Source: an uncultured Bacteroidota bacterium
GTDB lineage: Bacteria; Bacteroidota; Bacteroidia; Flavobacteriales; Flavobacteriaceae
Direction of reading: 5' to 3'
Length of the DNA stretch: 43,026 nt
Assembly (NCBI GenBank): GCA_902577515.1
Contig: CACGZJ010000010.1
Coordinates: 1-43,026 of the forward strand
Below the pieces are notes generated by a model. It saw only the letters and a list, made by a program, of their open reading frames with translations. It searched no databases and had not been told where the DNA came from. Positions 27,734 through 36,542 of this stretch are shown here, piece by piece. How positions within the stretch are numbered: the first letter of the stretch is position 1; each line of letters starts with the position of its first letter. The position numbers and the translations under genes are program-made.

Positions 27734-27764
27734 CAAATTTACATTTTGACAAGTTAATATGAAA
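27734..27764 (-). promoter_or_regulatory. Probable promoter of the PAS-UbiA / CPBP pair
   Basis: On the minus strand, a perfect TAnnTTTG (TAAATTTG) at 27741-27734, with TTTC (one mismatch to TTTG) at 27764-27761 and a 19-base spacer. The predicted start near 27727 is about 12 bases before the ATG at 27714. This would uncouple the pair from the dnaK-thioesterase message upstream. Confidence 0.45.
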
Positions 27765-27779
27765 GTTTTTTTTCAAATT

Positions 27780-28205
27780 TTACTTATTTATTGTTAACGT
27801 TGTAAGTTTTGCAAATGAAATATCTTTTCCTTCTTTATTTTTGATTGATATTTTCCAGAGTTGCATTGTTCTTCCCATATGAATTGGTTCAGCTTTTGCA
27901 GTAACAACTCCTTCACTTATACCCCTAACATGATTAATTGATAATTCAATACCTCTTAACATTTGTTTATCTTTTTTTGAAAAAATTGCTGCAGCTGAGC
28001 TTCCAACTGTTTCTGCTAATGCAGCAGTAGCTCCACCATGAAGAACACCTGCAGGCTGATGAAGCTTTGGGGTGACTTGCATTTCAGCTACTAAGAAAGT
28101 TTCACCAACATCTATAAATTCTATATCAAGAGTTGAAACAAGAGTCCCCTTACACCTATCGTTTGCTTCTTTGAGAATAAACTTTTTTAATTTCTTATCA
28201 ATCAA
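27780..28205 (-). CDS. PaaI-like hotdog thioesterase, TTG start
   Basis: A 141-residue acyl-CoA thioesterase of the PaaI/YdiI group. The signature is HQPAGVLHGGATAALAETVGS (from His49), with His56-Gly-Gly and Glu65 in the usual catalytic positions. Such enzymes hydrolyse aryl- or acyl-CoA; related YdiI-type members act on 1,4-dihydroxy-2-naphthoyl-CoA in menaquinone synthesis, but the substrate here is not readable. Its frame has a TAG (the dnaK stop itself, 28209-28211) just two codons before the TTG at 28205, so no ATG start is possible. TTG at 28205 is the best choice. It is three bases behind dnaK. Confidence 0.88.
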   Translation of the reverse strand: MIDKKLKKFILKEANDRCKGTLVSTLDIEFIDVGETFLVAEMQVTPKLHQPAGVLHGGATAALAETVGSSAAAIFSKKDKQMLRGIELSINHVRGISEGVVTAKAEPIHMGRTMQLWKISIKNKEGKDISFAKLTTLTINK

Positions 28206-28208
28206 AAT

Positions 28209-30128
28209 CTATTCTTCTTTTACTTCCTCAAAATCAACATCCTGGACATCGTCTCCTTTAGAATTCGTGTTTGTATTTTGATTATCTGGAGAAGAAGGTT
28301 CGCCAGACTGACCAGCACCACTTTCCGCTTGTGCTTTATACATTTCCTCTGAAGCATTTTTCCAAGCTTCATTTATAGAGTTTAATGTCTCATCGATTTT
28401 TTCTAAATCTTTTGATTCATATGCTTTTTTCAAATCTTCAAGAGCAGATTCAATTGGCTTCTTTTTATCATCAGATAATTTATCACCAAAGTCTTTGAGC
28501 TGTTTTTCAGTTTGAAATATCATTTGATCAGCACTGTTAAGTTTATCAACTTCTTCTTTAGCTTTTGAATCAGCTTCAGCATTTGCTTCAGCATCTTTTT
28601 TCATTTTTTCAATCTCATCTTCTGTTAAACCAGAAGAAGCTTCAATTCTGATATCCTGAGATTTATTAGTGGCTTTATCTAGTGCGCTTACATTAATAAT
28701 TCCATTTGCATCAATATCAAATGTAACCTCTATTTGAGGAACACCCCTTTGTGCAGGTGGTATCCCATCAAGATGAAATCTTCCTATAGTTTTATTGTCT
28801 TTAGCCATTGGACGTTCACCCTGCAGGACATGAATTTCTACAGATGGCTGGTTATCAGCAGCTGTAGAGAATACTTGTGATTTTTTTGTTGGAATTGTTG
28901 TATTCGATTCAATAAGTTTGGTCATTACATTTCCCATTGTCTCTATTCCAAGAGATAATGGAGTAACATCTAGTAATAATACATCCTCGACATCACCAGA
29001 AAGAACACCACCTTGAATTGCAGCACCAACTGCAACAACTTCGTCTGGATTAACTCCTTTTGATGGTTTTTTACCAAACAAAGACTCAACCTCCTTTTGA
29101 ATAATTGGAATTCTTGTTGAACCTCCAACTAAAATTACCTCATCAATATCTTTTTTAGTTAGACTAGCATCTTTTAATGCTTTTTTAACTGGTTCCATAG
29201 ATCTTTTTACTAATTCATCTGATAATTGCTCAAACTTAGCTCTTGTTAGAGAAGTTACTAGGTGTTTAGGACCAGATGAGGTAGCTGTTACATATGGTAA
29301 ATTAATCTCTGTTTGAGTGGATGAAGAAAGTTCTATTTTAGCTTTTTCTGCAGCTTCTTTAAGCCTTTGAAGAGCCATAGAATCATCCCTCAAGTCAATC
29401 TGCTCGTTTTTCTTGAATTCTTCAGCGAGAAAGTCAATAATAACTTGATCAAAATCGTCTCCTCCAAGATGAGTATCACCATTAGTTGCTAATACCTCAA
29501 ATACTCCGTCACCAAGTTCTAGTATTGATATATCAAATGTTCCACCTCCTAAATCATATACAGCAATTTTTTTATCTTTACCTCCTTTATCCATTCCATA
29601 GGCTAAAGCAGCAGCAGTTGGTTCGTTAATAATTCTTTGTACTTTTAAACCAGCAATTTCACCGGCTTCTTTTGTTGCCTGTCTTTGTGAATCGTTAAAA
29701 TATGCAGGTACAGTAACTACAGCTTCTGTAACACTTGATCCTAAATAATCTTCAGCCGTTTTTTTCATTTTCTGAAGAACCATTGCAGATAGTTCTTGTG
29801 GTGAATATAACCTTCCATCTATATCAACTCTCGGAGTATCATTATCACCTTTGACTACTTTGTATGCAACAGTTTTAACATCATTAGAGGATTCAGTAAA
29901 TTTATTTCCCATAAACCTTTTGACTGAGGCAATAGTTTTTTCAGGATTTGTTACTGCTTGTCTTTTCGCAGGATCACCTACTTTAATTTCACCATCCTCA
30001 ACAAATGCAATTACAGATGGGGTAGTTCTTTTTCCTTCAGCATTAGGTATAACGACTGGTTCACTTCCTTCCATAACAGAAACACACGAGTTTGTAGTTC
30101 CTAAATCTATTCCAATAATTTTACTCAT
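28209..30128 (-). CDS. dnaK: Molecular chaperone DnaK (Hsp70)
   Basis: DnaK folds and disaggregates proteins in ATP-driven cycles with DnaJ and GrpE. The 639-residue protein is complete. The ATPase begins [16 protein letters not shown] and includes [14 protein letters not shown] and [13 protein letters not shown]. The linker [13 protein letters not shown] leads to the substrate domain and a lid ending in an acidic [10 protein letters not shown] tail, a typical DnaK C-terminus. Neither dnaJ nor grpE is adjacent, and no CIRCE element (TTAGCACTC-N9-GAGTGCTAA) is present. It is divergent from panB across a gap holding TGACATWA repeats. Confidence 0.98.
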   Translation of the reverse strand: MSKIIGIDLGTTNSCVSVMEGSEPVVIPNAEGKRTTPSVIAFVEDGEIKVGDPAKRQAVTNPEKTIASVKRFMGNKFTESSNDVKTVAYKVVKGDNDTPRVDIDGRLYSPQELSAMVLQKMKKTAEDYLGSSVTEAVVTVPAYFNDSQRQATKEAGEIAGLKVQRIINEPTAAALAYGMDKGGKDKKIAVYDLGGGTFDISILELGDGVFEVLATNGDTHLGGDDFDQVIIDFLAEEFKKNEQIDLRDDSMALQRLKEAAEKAKIELSSSTQTEINLPYVTATSSGPKHLVTSLTRAKFEQLSDELVKRSMEPVKKALKDASLTKKDIDEVILVGGSTRIPIIQKEVESLFGKKPSKGVNPDEVVAVGAAIQGGVLSGDVEDVLLLDVTPLSLGIETMGNVMTKLIESNTTIPTKKSQVFSTAADNQPSVEIHVLQGERPMAKDNKTIGRFHLDGIPPAQRGVPQIEVTFDIDANGIINVSALDKATNKSQDIRIEASSGLTEDEIEKMKKDAEANAEADSKAKEEVDKLNSADQMIFQTEKQLKDFGDKLSDDKKKPIESALEDLKKAYESKDLEKIDETLNSINEAWKNASEEMYKAQAESGAGQSGEPSSPDNQNTNTNSKGDDVQDVDFEEVKEE

Positions 30129-30148
30129 AATATTTAATTTTAATTAAC

Positions 30149-30195
30149 TAATGTCAACCATTATGCCAATTTAAATAATATGACATTATGTCATA
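30149..30195. promoter_or_regulatory. Candidate operator: TGACATWA repeats between dnaK and panB
   Basis: A 17-base inverted repeat, TATGACAT-T-ATGTCATA, fills 30179-30195. A further copy of the half-site occurs on the minus strand at 30156-30149 (TGACATTA). All lie in the divergent region between dnaK (start 30128) and panB (start 30240). This arrangement would suit a dimeric regulator binding upstream of both genes. I do not recognise the factor. Confidence 0.4.
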
Positions 30196-30217
30196 ATAGC
30201 AGTAAATATATTTATAC

Positions 30218-30225
30218 TATTTTTG
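30218..30225 (+). promoter_or_regulatory. Possible -7 element of the panB promoter
   Basis: A perfect TAnnTTTG (TATTTTTG) 15 bases before the proposed panB ATG at 30240. No TTG lies at the right distance upstream, but the 17-base inverted repeat at 30179-30195 sits around the expected -33 region, so the promoter may depend on an activator or be blocked by a repressor there. Confidence 0.35.
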
Positions 30226-30239
30226 TGAAAAATCAAATA

Positions 30240-31055
30240 ATGACCAATAATTCAAATCAATCTAGAGTAACAATAAAGATTCTTAATCAGATGAAAAGTA
30301 AATCTGAAAAAATCTCAATGCTTACTGCTTATGATTTCAGTTTTGCCAAAATAATTGATGAAGCTGGTATTGATATTATTTTAGTTGGTGATTCTGCATC
30401 AAATGTTATGGCTGGTCATGAAACAACTCTTCCAATTACTCTTGATCAAATGATATATCATGCTAGTTCAGTAGTAAGAGCTGTTAATAGAGCTCTAGTT
30501 ATTGTTGACTTACCTTTTGGAACCTATCAAGCTGATTCTAAGGAGGCATTAAAATCTGCAATCAAAATAATGAAGGAATCAGGAGCTCATGCTGTTAAAT
30601 TAGAGGGAGGATATCAAGCTAAAGAGTCAATTGAAAGGATTATCCAAGCTGGAATTCCTGTAATGGGTCATTTAGGTCTAACTCCACAATCTATATATAA
30701 GTTTGGAACATATGAAGTAAGAGCAAAAAATAAGCAAGAAGCAGATACATTATTAAATGATGCATTAATGCTTCAAGAGATTGGCTGTTTTTCTGTTCTT
30801 CTAGAAAAAATACCAAATATACTTTCGAAAAAAGTTTCTTCAAAATTAACTGTTCCAATTATTGGAATTGGAGCAGGGAGTAGTGTAGATGGTCAGGTTC
30901 TAGTATTACAAGATATGCTCGGTATGAATAAAGACTTTAGTCCAAGGTTCTTGAGAAGATATCTTGATATGGATAGGTTAATTTGTGAAGCTGTAAAAAA
31001 ATACTCTACTGATATTAAAAGTGGAGATTTTCCAAATAAAGAAGAGCAATACTGA
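30240..31055 (+). CDS. panB: 3-methyl-2-oxobutanoate hydroxymethyltransferase PanB
   Basis: PanB makes ketopantoate from 2-oxoisovalerate and methylene-tetrahydrofolate, the entry to pantothenate and CoA synthesis. The 271-residue protein has [33 protein letters not shown] (metal-binding Asp), [20 protein letters not shown] and [17 protein letters not shown] start it at the ATG at 30240 ([10 protein letters not shown]). A first ATG at 30180 would add 20 unsupported residues and run through the inverted repeat and the -7 box. Its substrate comes from the valine pathway, and ilvC and leu genes lie further along this window. Confidence 0.95.
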   Translation: MTNNSNQSRVTIKILNQMKSKSEKISMLTAYDFSFAKIIDEAGIDIILVGDSASNVMAGHETTLPITLDQMIYHASSVVRAVNRALVIVDLPFGTYQADSKEALKSAIKIMKESGAHAVKLEGGYQAKESIERIIQAGIPVMGHLGLTPQSIYKFGTYEVRAKNKQEADTLLNDALMLQEIGCFSVLLEKIPNILSKKVSSKLTVPIIGIGAGSSVDGQVLVLQDMLGMNKDFSPRFLRRYLDMDRLICEAVKKYSTDIKSGDFPNKEEQY

Positions 31056-31056
31056 T

Positions 31057-31743
31057 TTGAAACTAAAAAAATCTGAAATACTCTTTGAAGACAACCATTT
31101 GATAATTATCAATAAAAAGCCTGGAGTACTTGTTCAAGGAGATATTACTGGAGATATTTCATTAATTGAAATAACAAAAGACTATTTAAAAAAAAAGTAT
31201 AATAAAAAGGGAAATGTTTTTTTAGGCCTAGTAAATAGAATTGATAGACCTACATCAGGAATAGTAATTTTGGCAAAAACCAGTAAGGCATTATCAAGAA
31301 TGAATGAGATACTTAGAAATAGAGAGATACAAAAAATCTACTGGCTAATAATATCAAATAAATTTATTTTAAATAATGGAAAAATCAAAGGATGGTTTAG
31401 AAAGAATACAAAACAGAATAAATCTTATTTCTTTGAATCTAAGGTAACAAACTCAAAATTTGGAAGCTTATCATATAAGAAAATAAAAACACTAGATAAT
31501 TATTGTTTGTTAGAAGTAAAACTTTTAACCGGAAGACATCATCAAATTAGATGCAGTTTTTCAGAATTAGGATACCCAATTCAAGGAGATTTAAAGTATG
31601 GTTCAAAAAGATCAAATAAAGACGGTGGTATTTATCTCCATTCGAGAAAAGTAGAGTTTATTCATCCTGTCTCCAAAAATAAAATATTTTTAAAAGCGGA
31701 TACTCCTATGACAGGGCTATGGATTGCTTCTCCTTCCTATTAA
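31057..31743 (+). CDS. RluA-family RNA pseudouridine synthase, TTG start
   Basis: A 228-residue pseudouridine synthase that isomerises uridine in rRNA or tRNA. The catalytic motif is NRIDRPTSG with Asp63 (usually HRLDRPTSG; here Asn replaces His). It also has ILFEDNHLIIINKKPG at the N-terminus and LTGRHHQIRCSFSELGYPI near the C-terminus. I prefer the TTG at 31057, one base after panB, because it yields the MKLKKSEILFEDN start I remember for flavobacterial homologues. A GTG at 31021 would add 12 residues inside panB. The 3' end overlaps the convergent 523-residue gene by 38 bases. Confidence 0.88.
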   Translation: MKLKKSEILFEDNHLIIINKKPGVLVQGDITGDISLIEITKDYLKKKYNKKGNVFLGLVNRIDRPTSGIVILAKTSKALSRMNEILRNREIQKIYWLIISNKFILNNGKIKGWFRKNTKQNKSYFFESKVTNSKFGSLSYKKIKTLDNYCLLEVKLLTGRHHQIRCSFSELGYPIQGDLKYGSKRSNKDGGIYLHSRKVEFIHPVSKNKIFLKADTPMTGLWIASPSY

Positions 31744-33277
31744 TTAAAATTGCTTTTTCTTTTATAATGTTTTGTAGAGGTTTTCTATCTATTTTACTTT
31801 CTAGCCATGAGATAATATCTAGGTAAAGAAAAGCTCTTTTTTCATATGGATCATCTTCATATTTTTTTAATTCATTATAAAGATTCCTTAAGAAACCTTT
31901 TATTTCTCCTGGGTAAATATTCTCCAATCCATTCAAATACTTTAAAATTGTTTTTTGAACCTCATGTAAATCATTAAGCTTATCTAAATAATTATATGTT
32001 TCCTTTATAATTTTATCCAAATTAAAATCAAGTCCTGCCTCCCAATGAGCAATAAGATTTAGAATTCTAGTAAAACATTGAAGATCTTCCCTCATTTTAA
32101 TATTTTTATTTCCCATTATTAAACTTGTATATCTGATGCATTTATCAAAATCATCCACTGTGAAATACATACAAGCGATTTTATAATATAGAAGCATAAT
32201 GTGATGTTGATCAATAAAATTTTTATTTTTTTCAATACCATCAATTACTTCAGGAATAATTTTTATTGACTCTTTAAATGTTCCTTCCAAAACATGAAGA
32301 TTAAAAATATTATTGTATTTATATAAAAAGATTAATGCATTCAAATTCTGATTAACAGGGAATGATTCATCCTCAACAACTTCTATCATATCATTCAAAC
32401 TATTTTTAAATTTAGAGGGATATTTTATTAGAGATAAAGCCTCAAGTAAGAAATTATATCCCTTTAAATAGTATACTGGATGAATTTTTATCATCTCAGG
32501 CTTATTATTAAATGTATCTATCCATTTTGATGCATATTTATAACTCGAGAGAAAATCTTGTGCCAAAAGACTATACCAAACCCATGATTGATAGTAAATT
32601 AGTTTTTCCCTAAATCCAAGATTTTTAGGTTTATAGTATTTAATTTTTTCATCAAATATTGCTTTAATCTCTCTTGACTCAGAATCACTTTTTGCATATC
32701 CTGCTTTAATTAGTTTTTCATAAAGCTGTAGGGAGATATTTGATAATGAGCTTGAAACATCATTAAGCTGTTTTAGATGGTTTGTCTGAGTAACTAATTC
32801 ATCAGTTCTATTAGTTAGACTTCTTGTTACATACAAAGATTCAATTAATTTTTCAAACTCTACAATTTCATATGCAGAAGTATTTTCGTCATATTTTAAA
32901 GCATATGACTTGACTTTATCAAGAATCTTTAGACTCTGCTTATAAAGTCCCTTTTGATATAAAATAGTTGCATAATCAATCTGACTTCTTATATGAAGTT
33001 TAACATTCTTGTGCTGTGGATTCAATCTAAGACTAATCAAGATTTGTTTATACAAATGAGCTTTAAGATTTGAAAGTTGTTGTTTTGTAACTATTTTAGA
33101 TTCAATTATCTTCTTTTCATCGTATTTAATCATCTTATCTAGAAGGTTGAATAAGTTTAGAAACTTTGAGTCTTCATTAGAATCCATTCTCCCAACATAA
33201 AGTTTAAATTGTCTTTTCTCAGACTTTGTTAAGGATTTTATAAGTACGAAAAGGTTATCTTTTATATCACTAGTCAT
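31706..33277 (-). CDS. Uncharacterised helical-repeat protein of Bacteroidota
   Basis: A 523-residue protein of unknown function. The N-terminus, LFVLIKSLTKSEKRQFKLYVG, is a motif I recall from conserved hypothetical proteins in Bacteroidota. The rest reads as an alpha-solenoid of TPR-like hairpins (for example YATILYQKGLYKQSLKILDKV and IACMYFTVDDFDKCIRYTSLI), with no signal peptide or membrane helix, so it is probably cytosolic. No catalytic motif is visible. The ATG at 33277 faces the leuA gene across 125 bases. Its last 38 bases overlap the end of the RluA-family gene on the other strand. Confidence 0.85.
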   Translation of the reverse strand: MTSDIKDNLFVLIKSLTKSEKRQFKLYVGRMDSNEDSKFLNLFNLLDKMIKYDEKKIIESKIVTKQQLSNLKAHLYKQILISLRLNPQHKNVKLHIRSQIDYATILYQKGLYKQSLKILDKVKSYALKYDENTSAYEIVEFEKLIESLYVTRSLTNRTDELVTQTNHLKQLNDVSSSLSNISLQLYEKLIKAGYAKSDSESREIKAIFDEKIKYYKPKNLGFREKLIYYQSWVWYSLLAQDFLSSYKYASKWIDTFNNKPEMIKIHPVYYLKGYNFLLEALSLIKYPSKFKNSLNDMIEVVEDESFPVNQNLNALIFLYKYNNIFNLHVLEGTFKESIKIIPEVIDGIEKNKNFIDQHHIMLLYYKIACMYFTVDDFDKCIRYTSLIMGNKNIKMREDLQCFTRILNLIAHWEAGLDFNLDKIIKETYNYLDKLNDLHEVQKTILKYLNGLENIYPGEIKGFLRNLYNELKKYEDDPYEKRAFLYLDIISWLESKIDRKPLQNIIKEKAILINRKEKQSIALS

Positions 33278-33402
33278 TGTATATATATATTATTTAAATT
33301 ATTGATTATCAATATTTTGAAAATTAATTAATAATTTCGGGTATTGTAAAATTAATATACTTTTTTTTAACTATCACCATTTAAGTAATAATTTAGTATA
33401 TA

Positions 33403-34563
33403 ATGAAAAATCAGGTAGAAATTTTTGATACAACCCTAAGAGATGGCGAACAGGTTCCAGGTTGTAAACTTGATACTAAAAGTAAATTAATTTTAGCTGA
33501 AAAAATTGATCAACTTGGGGTTGATATTATTGAAGCAGGTTTTCCAATTTCTAGTCCTGGAGATTTTAAATCGGTTGTTGAAATTTCCAAAGTTATTAAA
33601 AATGCATCTGTATGTGCACTAAGTAGAGCAAATGAAAAAGACATTGATGTTGCTGCTGAGTCATTAAAAAAGGCAAAAAAACCTAGAATTCATACTGGTA
33701 TTGGCACATCTGAAGTTCATATTAAATATAAATTCAACTCAAATAAAGATTCAATAATTGAAATAGCAAAAAAATCGGTTGCTCATGCAAGAAAGTATGT
33801 TGACGATGTTGAATTTTATGCAGAAGATGCTGGCAGAACGGATAATGAATTTCTTGCAAAAGTATGTGAAGAGGTTATTAAGTCTGGAGCTACTGTTTTA
33901 AATATACCTGACACAACTGGATATTGTTTACCTAGTGAATATGGAGATAAAATCAAGTTTTTAATAAATAATGTTAATGGGATTGAAAATGTTACGGTTT
34001 CATGTCATTGCCATAATGATCTTGGCTTAGCAACTGCTAACTCTATATACGGAGTTATCAATGGAGCAAGACAAATAGAGTGTACCGTTAATGGTGTTGG
34101 AGAGAGAGCAGGAAACACGTCTCTGGAAGAAGTTGTGATGATTTTAAGACAACATAATAATTTAAACTTAGATACTAATATTAATTCTAAACTTCTTAAT
34201 GAAGTAAGCCAAAAAGTATCTGAACTTATGGCAATGCCTGTTCAACCAAATAAGGCTATTGTTGGATCTAATGCATTTGCTCATAGCTCTGGAATTCATC
34301 AAGATGGCGTTATCAAGAAAAGAGAAACATATGAAATCATAGATCCACTTGATGTTGGTGTTGATAAATCATCAATTGTATTAACAGCTAGGAGTGGCAG
34401 AGCTGCACTGGCATTTAGAATGAAAGAGTATGGAGTTAATCTTACCAAAAAAGAGCTAGATGATGTTTATAATGAGTTTTTGATAGTAGCTGATAAAAAG
34501 AAAGAAGTAACAGATACAGATTTTCCTGAAATTCTTCAGAATAAAAATATTAGATATGGCTAA
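33403..34563 (+). CDS. leuA: 2-isopropylmalate synthase without regulatory domain
   Basis: Condenses acetyl-CoA and 2-oxoisovalerate, the first committed step to leucine. The 386-residue protein is a catalytic TIM barrel with [12 protein letters not shown] (Arg13-Asp14), the IPMS-like substrate loop [12 protein letters not shown] (44-55), the metal-binding HCHNDLGLA with His202 and His204, and [14 protein letters not shown]. It stops after the linker subdomain and lacks the C-terminal LeuA_dimer domain (about 120 residues) that senses leucine. From memory, short LeuA forms of this length are normal in flavobacteria. First gene of the leu operon; leuC overlaps its end by eight bases. Confidence 0.92.
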   Translation: MKNQVEIFDTTLRDGEQVPGCKLDTKSKLILAEKIDQLGVDIIEAGFPISSPGDFKSVVEISKVIKNASVCALSRANEKDIDVAAESLKKAKKPRIHTGIGTSEVHIKYKFNSNKDSIIEIAKKSVAHARKYVDDVEFYAEDAGRTDNEFLAKVCEEVIKSGATVLNIPDTTGYCLPSEYGDKIKFLINNVNGIENVTVSCHCHNDLGLATANSIYGVINGARQIECTVNGVGERAGNTSLEEVVMILRQHNNLNLDTNINSKLLNEVSQKVSELMAMPVQPNKAIVGSNAFAHSSGIHQDGVIKKRETYEIIDPLDVGVDKSSIVLTARSGRAALAFRMKEYGVNLTKKELDDVYNEFLIVADKKKEVTDTDFPEILQNKNIRYG

Positions 34564-35944
34564 AACACTATTCGATAAAGTTTGGGATTCACATGTAATT
34601 GAAAAAATAAAAGATGGCCCAGATGTTCTTTTTATTGACAGACACTTTATTCATGAAGTTACAAGCCCAGTTGCATTTGTCGGATTAAAAAATAGGGGTC
34701 TTAAAGTAATGTTTCCTGATAAAACTTATGCTACTGCTGACCATAATACACCAACTCTAAATCAGCATCTACCAATTAAGGATAAACTATCAGCTATGCA
34801 GGTAAAAGCACTAGAAAAAAACTGTATTGAACATGGTATAGATTTTTGGGGACTTGGTCACGTTAAGAATGGTATTGTTCATGTTATTGGTCCAGAAAAT
34901 GGTATAACTCAGCCAGGACTTACAATTGTTTGTGGTGATTCACATACCTCTACTCATGGGGCATTTGGAGCTATAGCATTTGGTATAGGAACCTCTGAAG
35001 TTGAAATGGTACTTGCTTGTCAATCTATAATGCAGCAGAAGCCCTTAAAAATGAGAATAAATATTGATGGGTATCTAAATTCACATGTTACACCTAAGGA
35101 TGTTGCTATATACATTATATCAAAACTCTCTTCCTCTGGTGCTACTGGATATTTTGTAGAATATTCAGGAGAAGTTTTTAAAAATATGAGTATGGAGGGT
35201 AGAATGACTGTCTGTAATCTTAGTATTGAAATGGGTGCAAGAGGTGGAATGATTGCCCCAGATGATAAAACTTTTGAATATATTAAAGGCAGAGAGTATG
35301 CCCCTAAAGGAGATGATTGGAAAAAAGCCCAATCCTATTGGAGATCTTTAAAGACTGATAATGATGCAATTTTTGATAAAGAATTTAACTTTAAAGCAAG
35401 CGATATTGAACCTATGATTACTTATGGAACTAATCCAGGTATGGCTATTCCAATTTCTAAATCAATTCCAAGTTCCAATTCAGACTCAGAATCATCATAT
35501 CAAAAGGCACTCGATTATATGGAATTTAAGGAAGGTGAAATGATGATTGGTAAAAAAATTGATTATGTCTTTCTTGGAAGCTGTACTAATGGGAGAATTG
35601 AAGATTTTAGAACATTTGCAAGCTTAATAAAAGGTAGAAGAAAATCTGATAATGTTGATGCTTGGCTTGTGCCAGGATCACATAAAGTTCTTAAAAGCAT
35701 TAAAGATGAAGGAATTTTAGATGTCTTAACAAATTCTGGTTTTAAATTAAGAGAACCTGGTTGTTCTGCTTGTCTAGCAATGAATGATGATAAAATACCC
35801 AAGGGTAAATATGCAGTAAGTACCACAAATAGAAATTTTGAAGGAAGGCAAGGACCTGGAGCTAGAACTTTACTTGCAAGCCCTTTGGTCGCTGCTGCTT
35901 CTGCTATTACTGGAAAAATAACTGATCCAAGAGAAATTATTTAA
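34556..35944 (+). CDS. leuC: 3-isopropylmalate dehydratase large subunit
   Basis: With LeuD, isomerises 2-isopropylmalate to 3-isopropylmalate using a 4Fe-4S cluster. The 462-residue protein begins [12 protein letters not shown], has [21 protein letters not shown], and shows three cluster cysteines: one in [14 protein letters not shown] and two in [24 protein letters not shown] is also diagnostic. Citramalate is chemically a close analogue, so the same enzyme could serve the second synthase of this operon. It sits between leuA (eight-base overlap) and leuD (one-base gap). Confidence 0.97.
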   Translation: MAKTLFDKVWDSHVIEKIKDGPDVLFIDRHFIHEVTSPVAFVGLKNRGLKVMFPDKTYATADHNTPTLNQHLPIKDKLSAMQVKALEKNCIEHGIDFWGLGHVKNGIVHVIGPENGITQPGLTIVCGDSHTSTHGAFGAIAFGIGTSEVEMVLACQSIMQQKPLKMRINIDGYLNSHVTPKDVAIYIISKLSSSGATGYFVEYSGEVFKNMSMEGRMTVCNLSIEMGARGGMIAPDDKTFEYIKGREYAPKGDDWKKAQSYWRSLKTDNDAIFDKEFNFKASDIEPMITYGTNPGMAIPISKSIPSSNSDSESSYQKALDYMEFKEGEMMIGKKIDYVFLGSCTNGRIEDFRTFASLIKGRRKSDNVDAWLVPGSHKVLKSIKDEGILDVLTNSGFKLREPGCSACLAMNDDKIPKGKYAVSTTNRNFEGRQGPGARTLLASPLVAAASAITGKITDPREII

Positions 35945-35945
35945 A

Positions 35946-36542
35946 ATGGCTTACGATAAATTCAATATTCTAAATAGCTCAGCTGTTCCACTTAATATCG
36001 ACAATGTTGACACAGATCAAATAATCCCTGCAAGATTTTTGAAAGCAACTGAAAGAAAAGGGTTTGGTGAAAATCTATTTAAAGATTGGAGATATAACTC
36101 AGATGACACTCCCATAGATTCATTTCCTCTAAACAATAAGATCTACAATGGAAAGATACTTGTTGCAGGCAAAAATTTTGGCTGTGGATCTTCAAGAGAA
36201 CATGCAGTTTGGGCAATATACGATTATGGGTTCAGAGCTGTAGTATCAAGTTTCTTTGCTGATATATTTAAAAATAACTGTTTGAATATTGGTGTTCTTC
36301 CTATTCAAGTTTCTGAAGAATTTTTAATAGATATTTTTTCCCAAATCGATTCAAATCCAAAAAGTAATTTTGAGGTAAACTTAGAAATTCAAGAATTTAA
36401 GATTATTGAAACTGAAAAGTCTGAAAAATTTAATATTAGCTCCTACAAAAAGAGTAATATGTCAAATGGTTTTGATGATATAGATTATCTTATAAATAAA
36501 AAGCAAGAAATATCTAAATTTGCCAATAATTCTCCATACTAA
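35946..36542 (+). CDS. leuD: 3-isopropylmalate dehydratase small subunit
   Basis: Small swivelling subunit of the LeuCD dehydratase. The 198-residue protein has NVDTDQIIPARFLK near the start and the core GKNFGCGSSREHAVWAIYDY, the substrate-recognition loop. It is one base after leuC, and its stop overlaps the start of the second synthase (TAATG), so all these proteins are likely made in step. Confidence 0.97.
   Translation: MAYDKFNILNSSAVPLNIDNVDTDQIIPARFLKATERKGFGENLFKDWRYNSDDTPIDSFPLNNKIYNGKILVAGKNFGCGSSREHAVWAIYDYGFRAVVSSFFADIFKNNCLNIGVLPIQVSEEFLIDIFSQIDSNPKSNFEVNLEIQEFKIIETEKSEKFNISSYKKSNMSNGFDDIDYLINKKQEISKFANNSPY

Noticed and set aside
30129-30180. CIRCE heat-shock element upstream of dnaK
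   Set aside because: The TTAGCACTC-N9-GAGTGCTAA pattern is absent; the TGACATWA repeats are unrelated to it.
30180-30239. Upstream ATG that would lengthen PanB by 20 residues
   Set aside because: The extra residues do not match PanB and the segment contains the inverted repeat and the -7 box, so the ATG at 30240 fits better.
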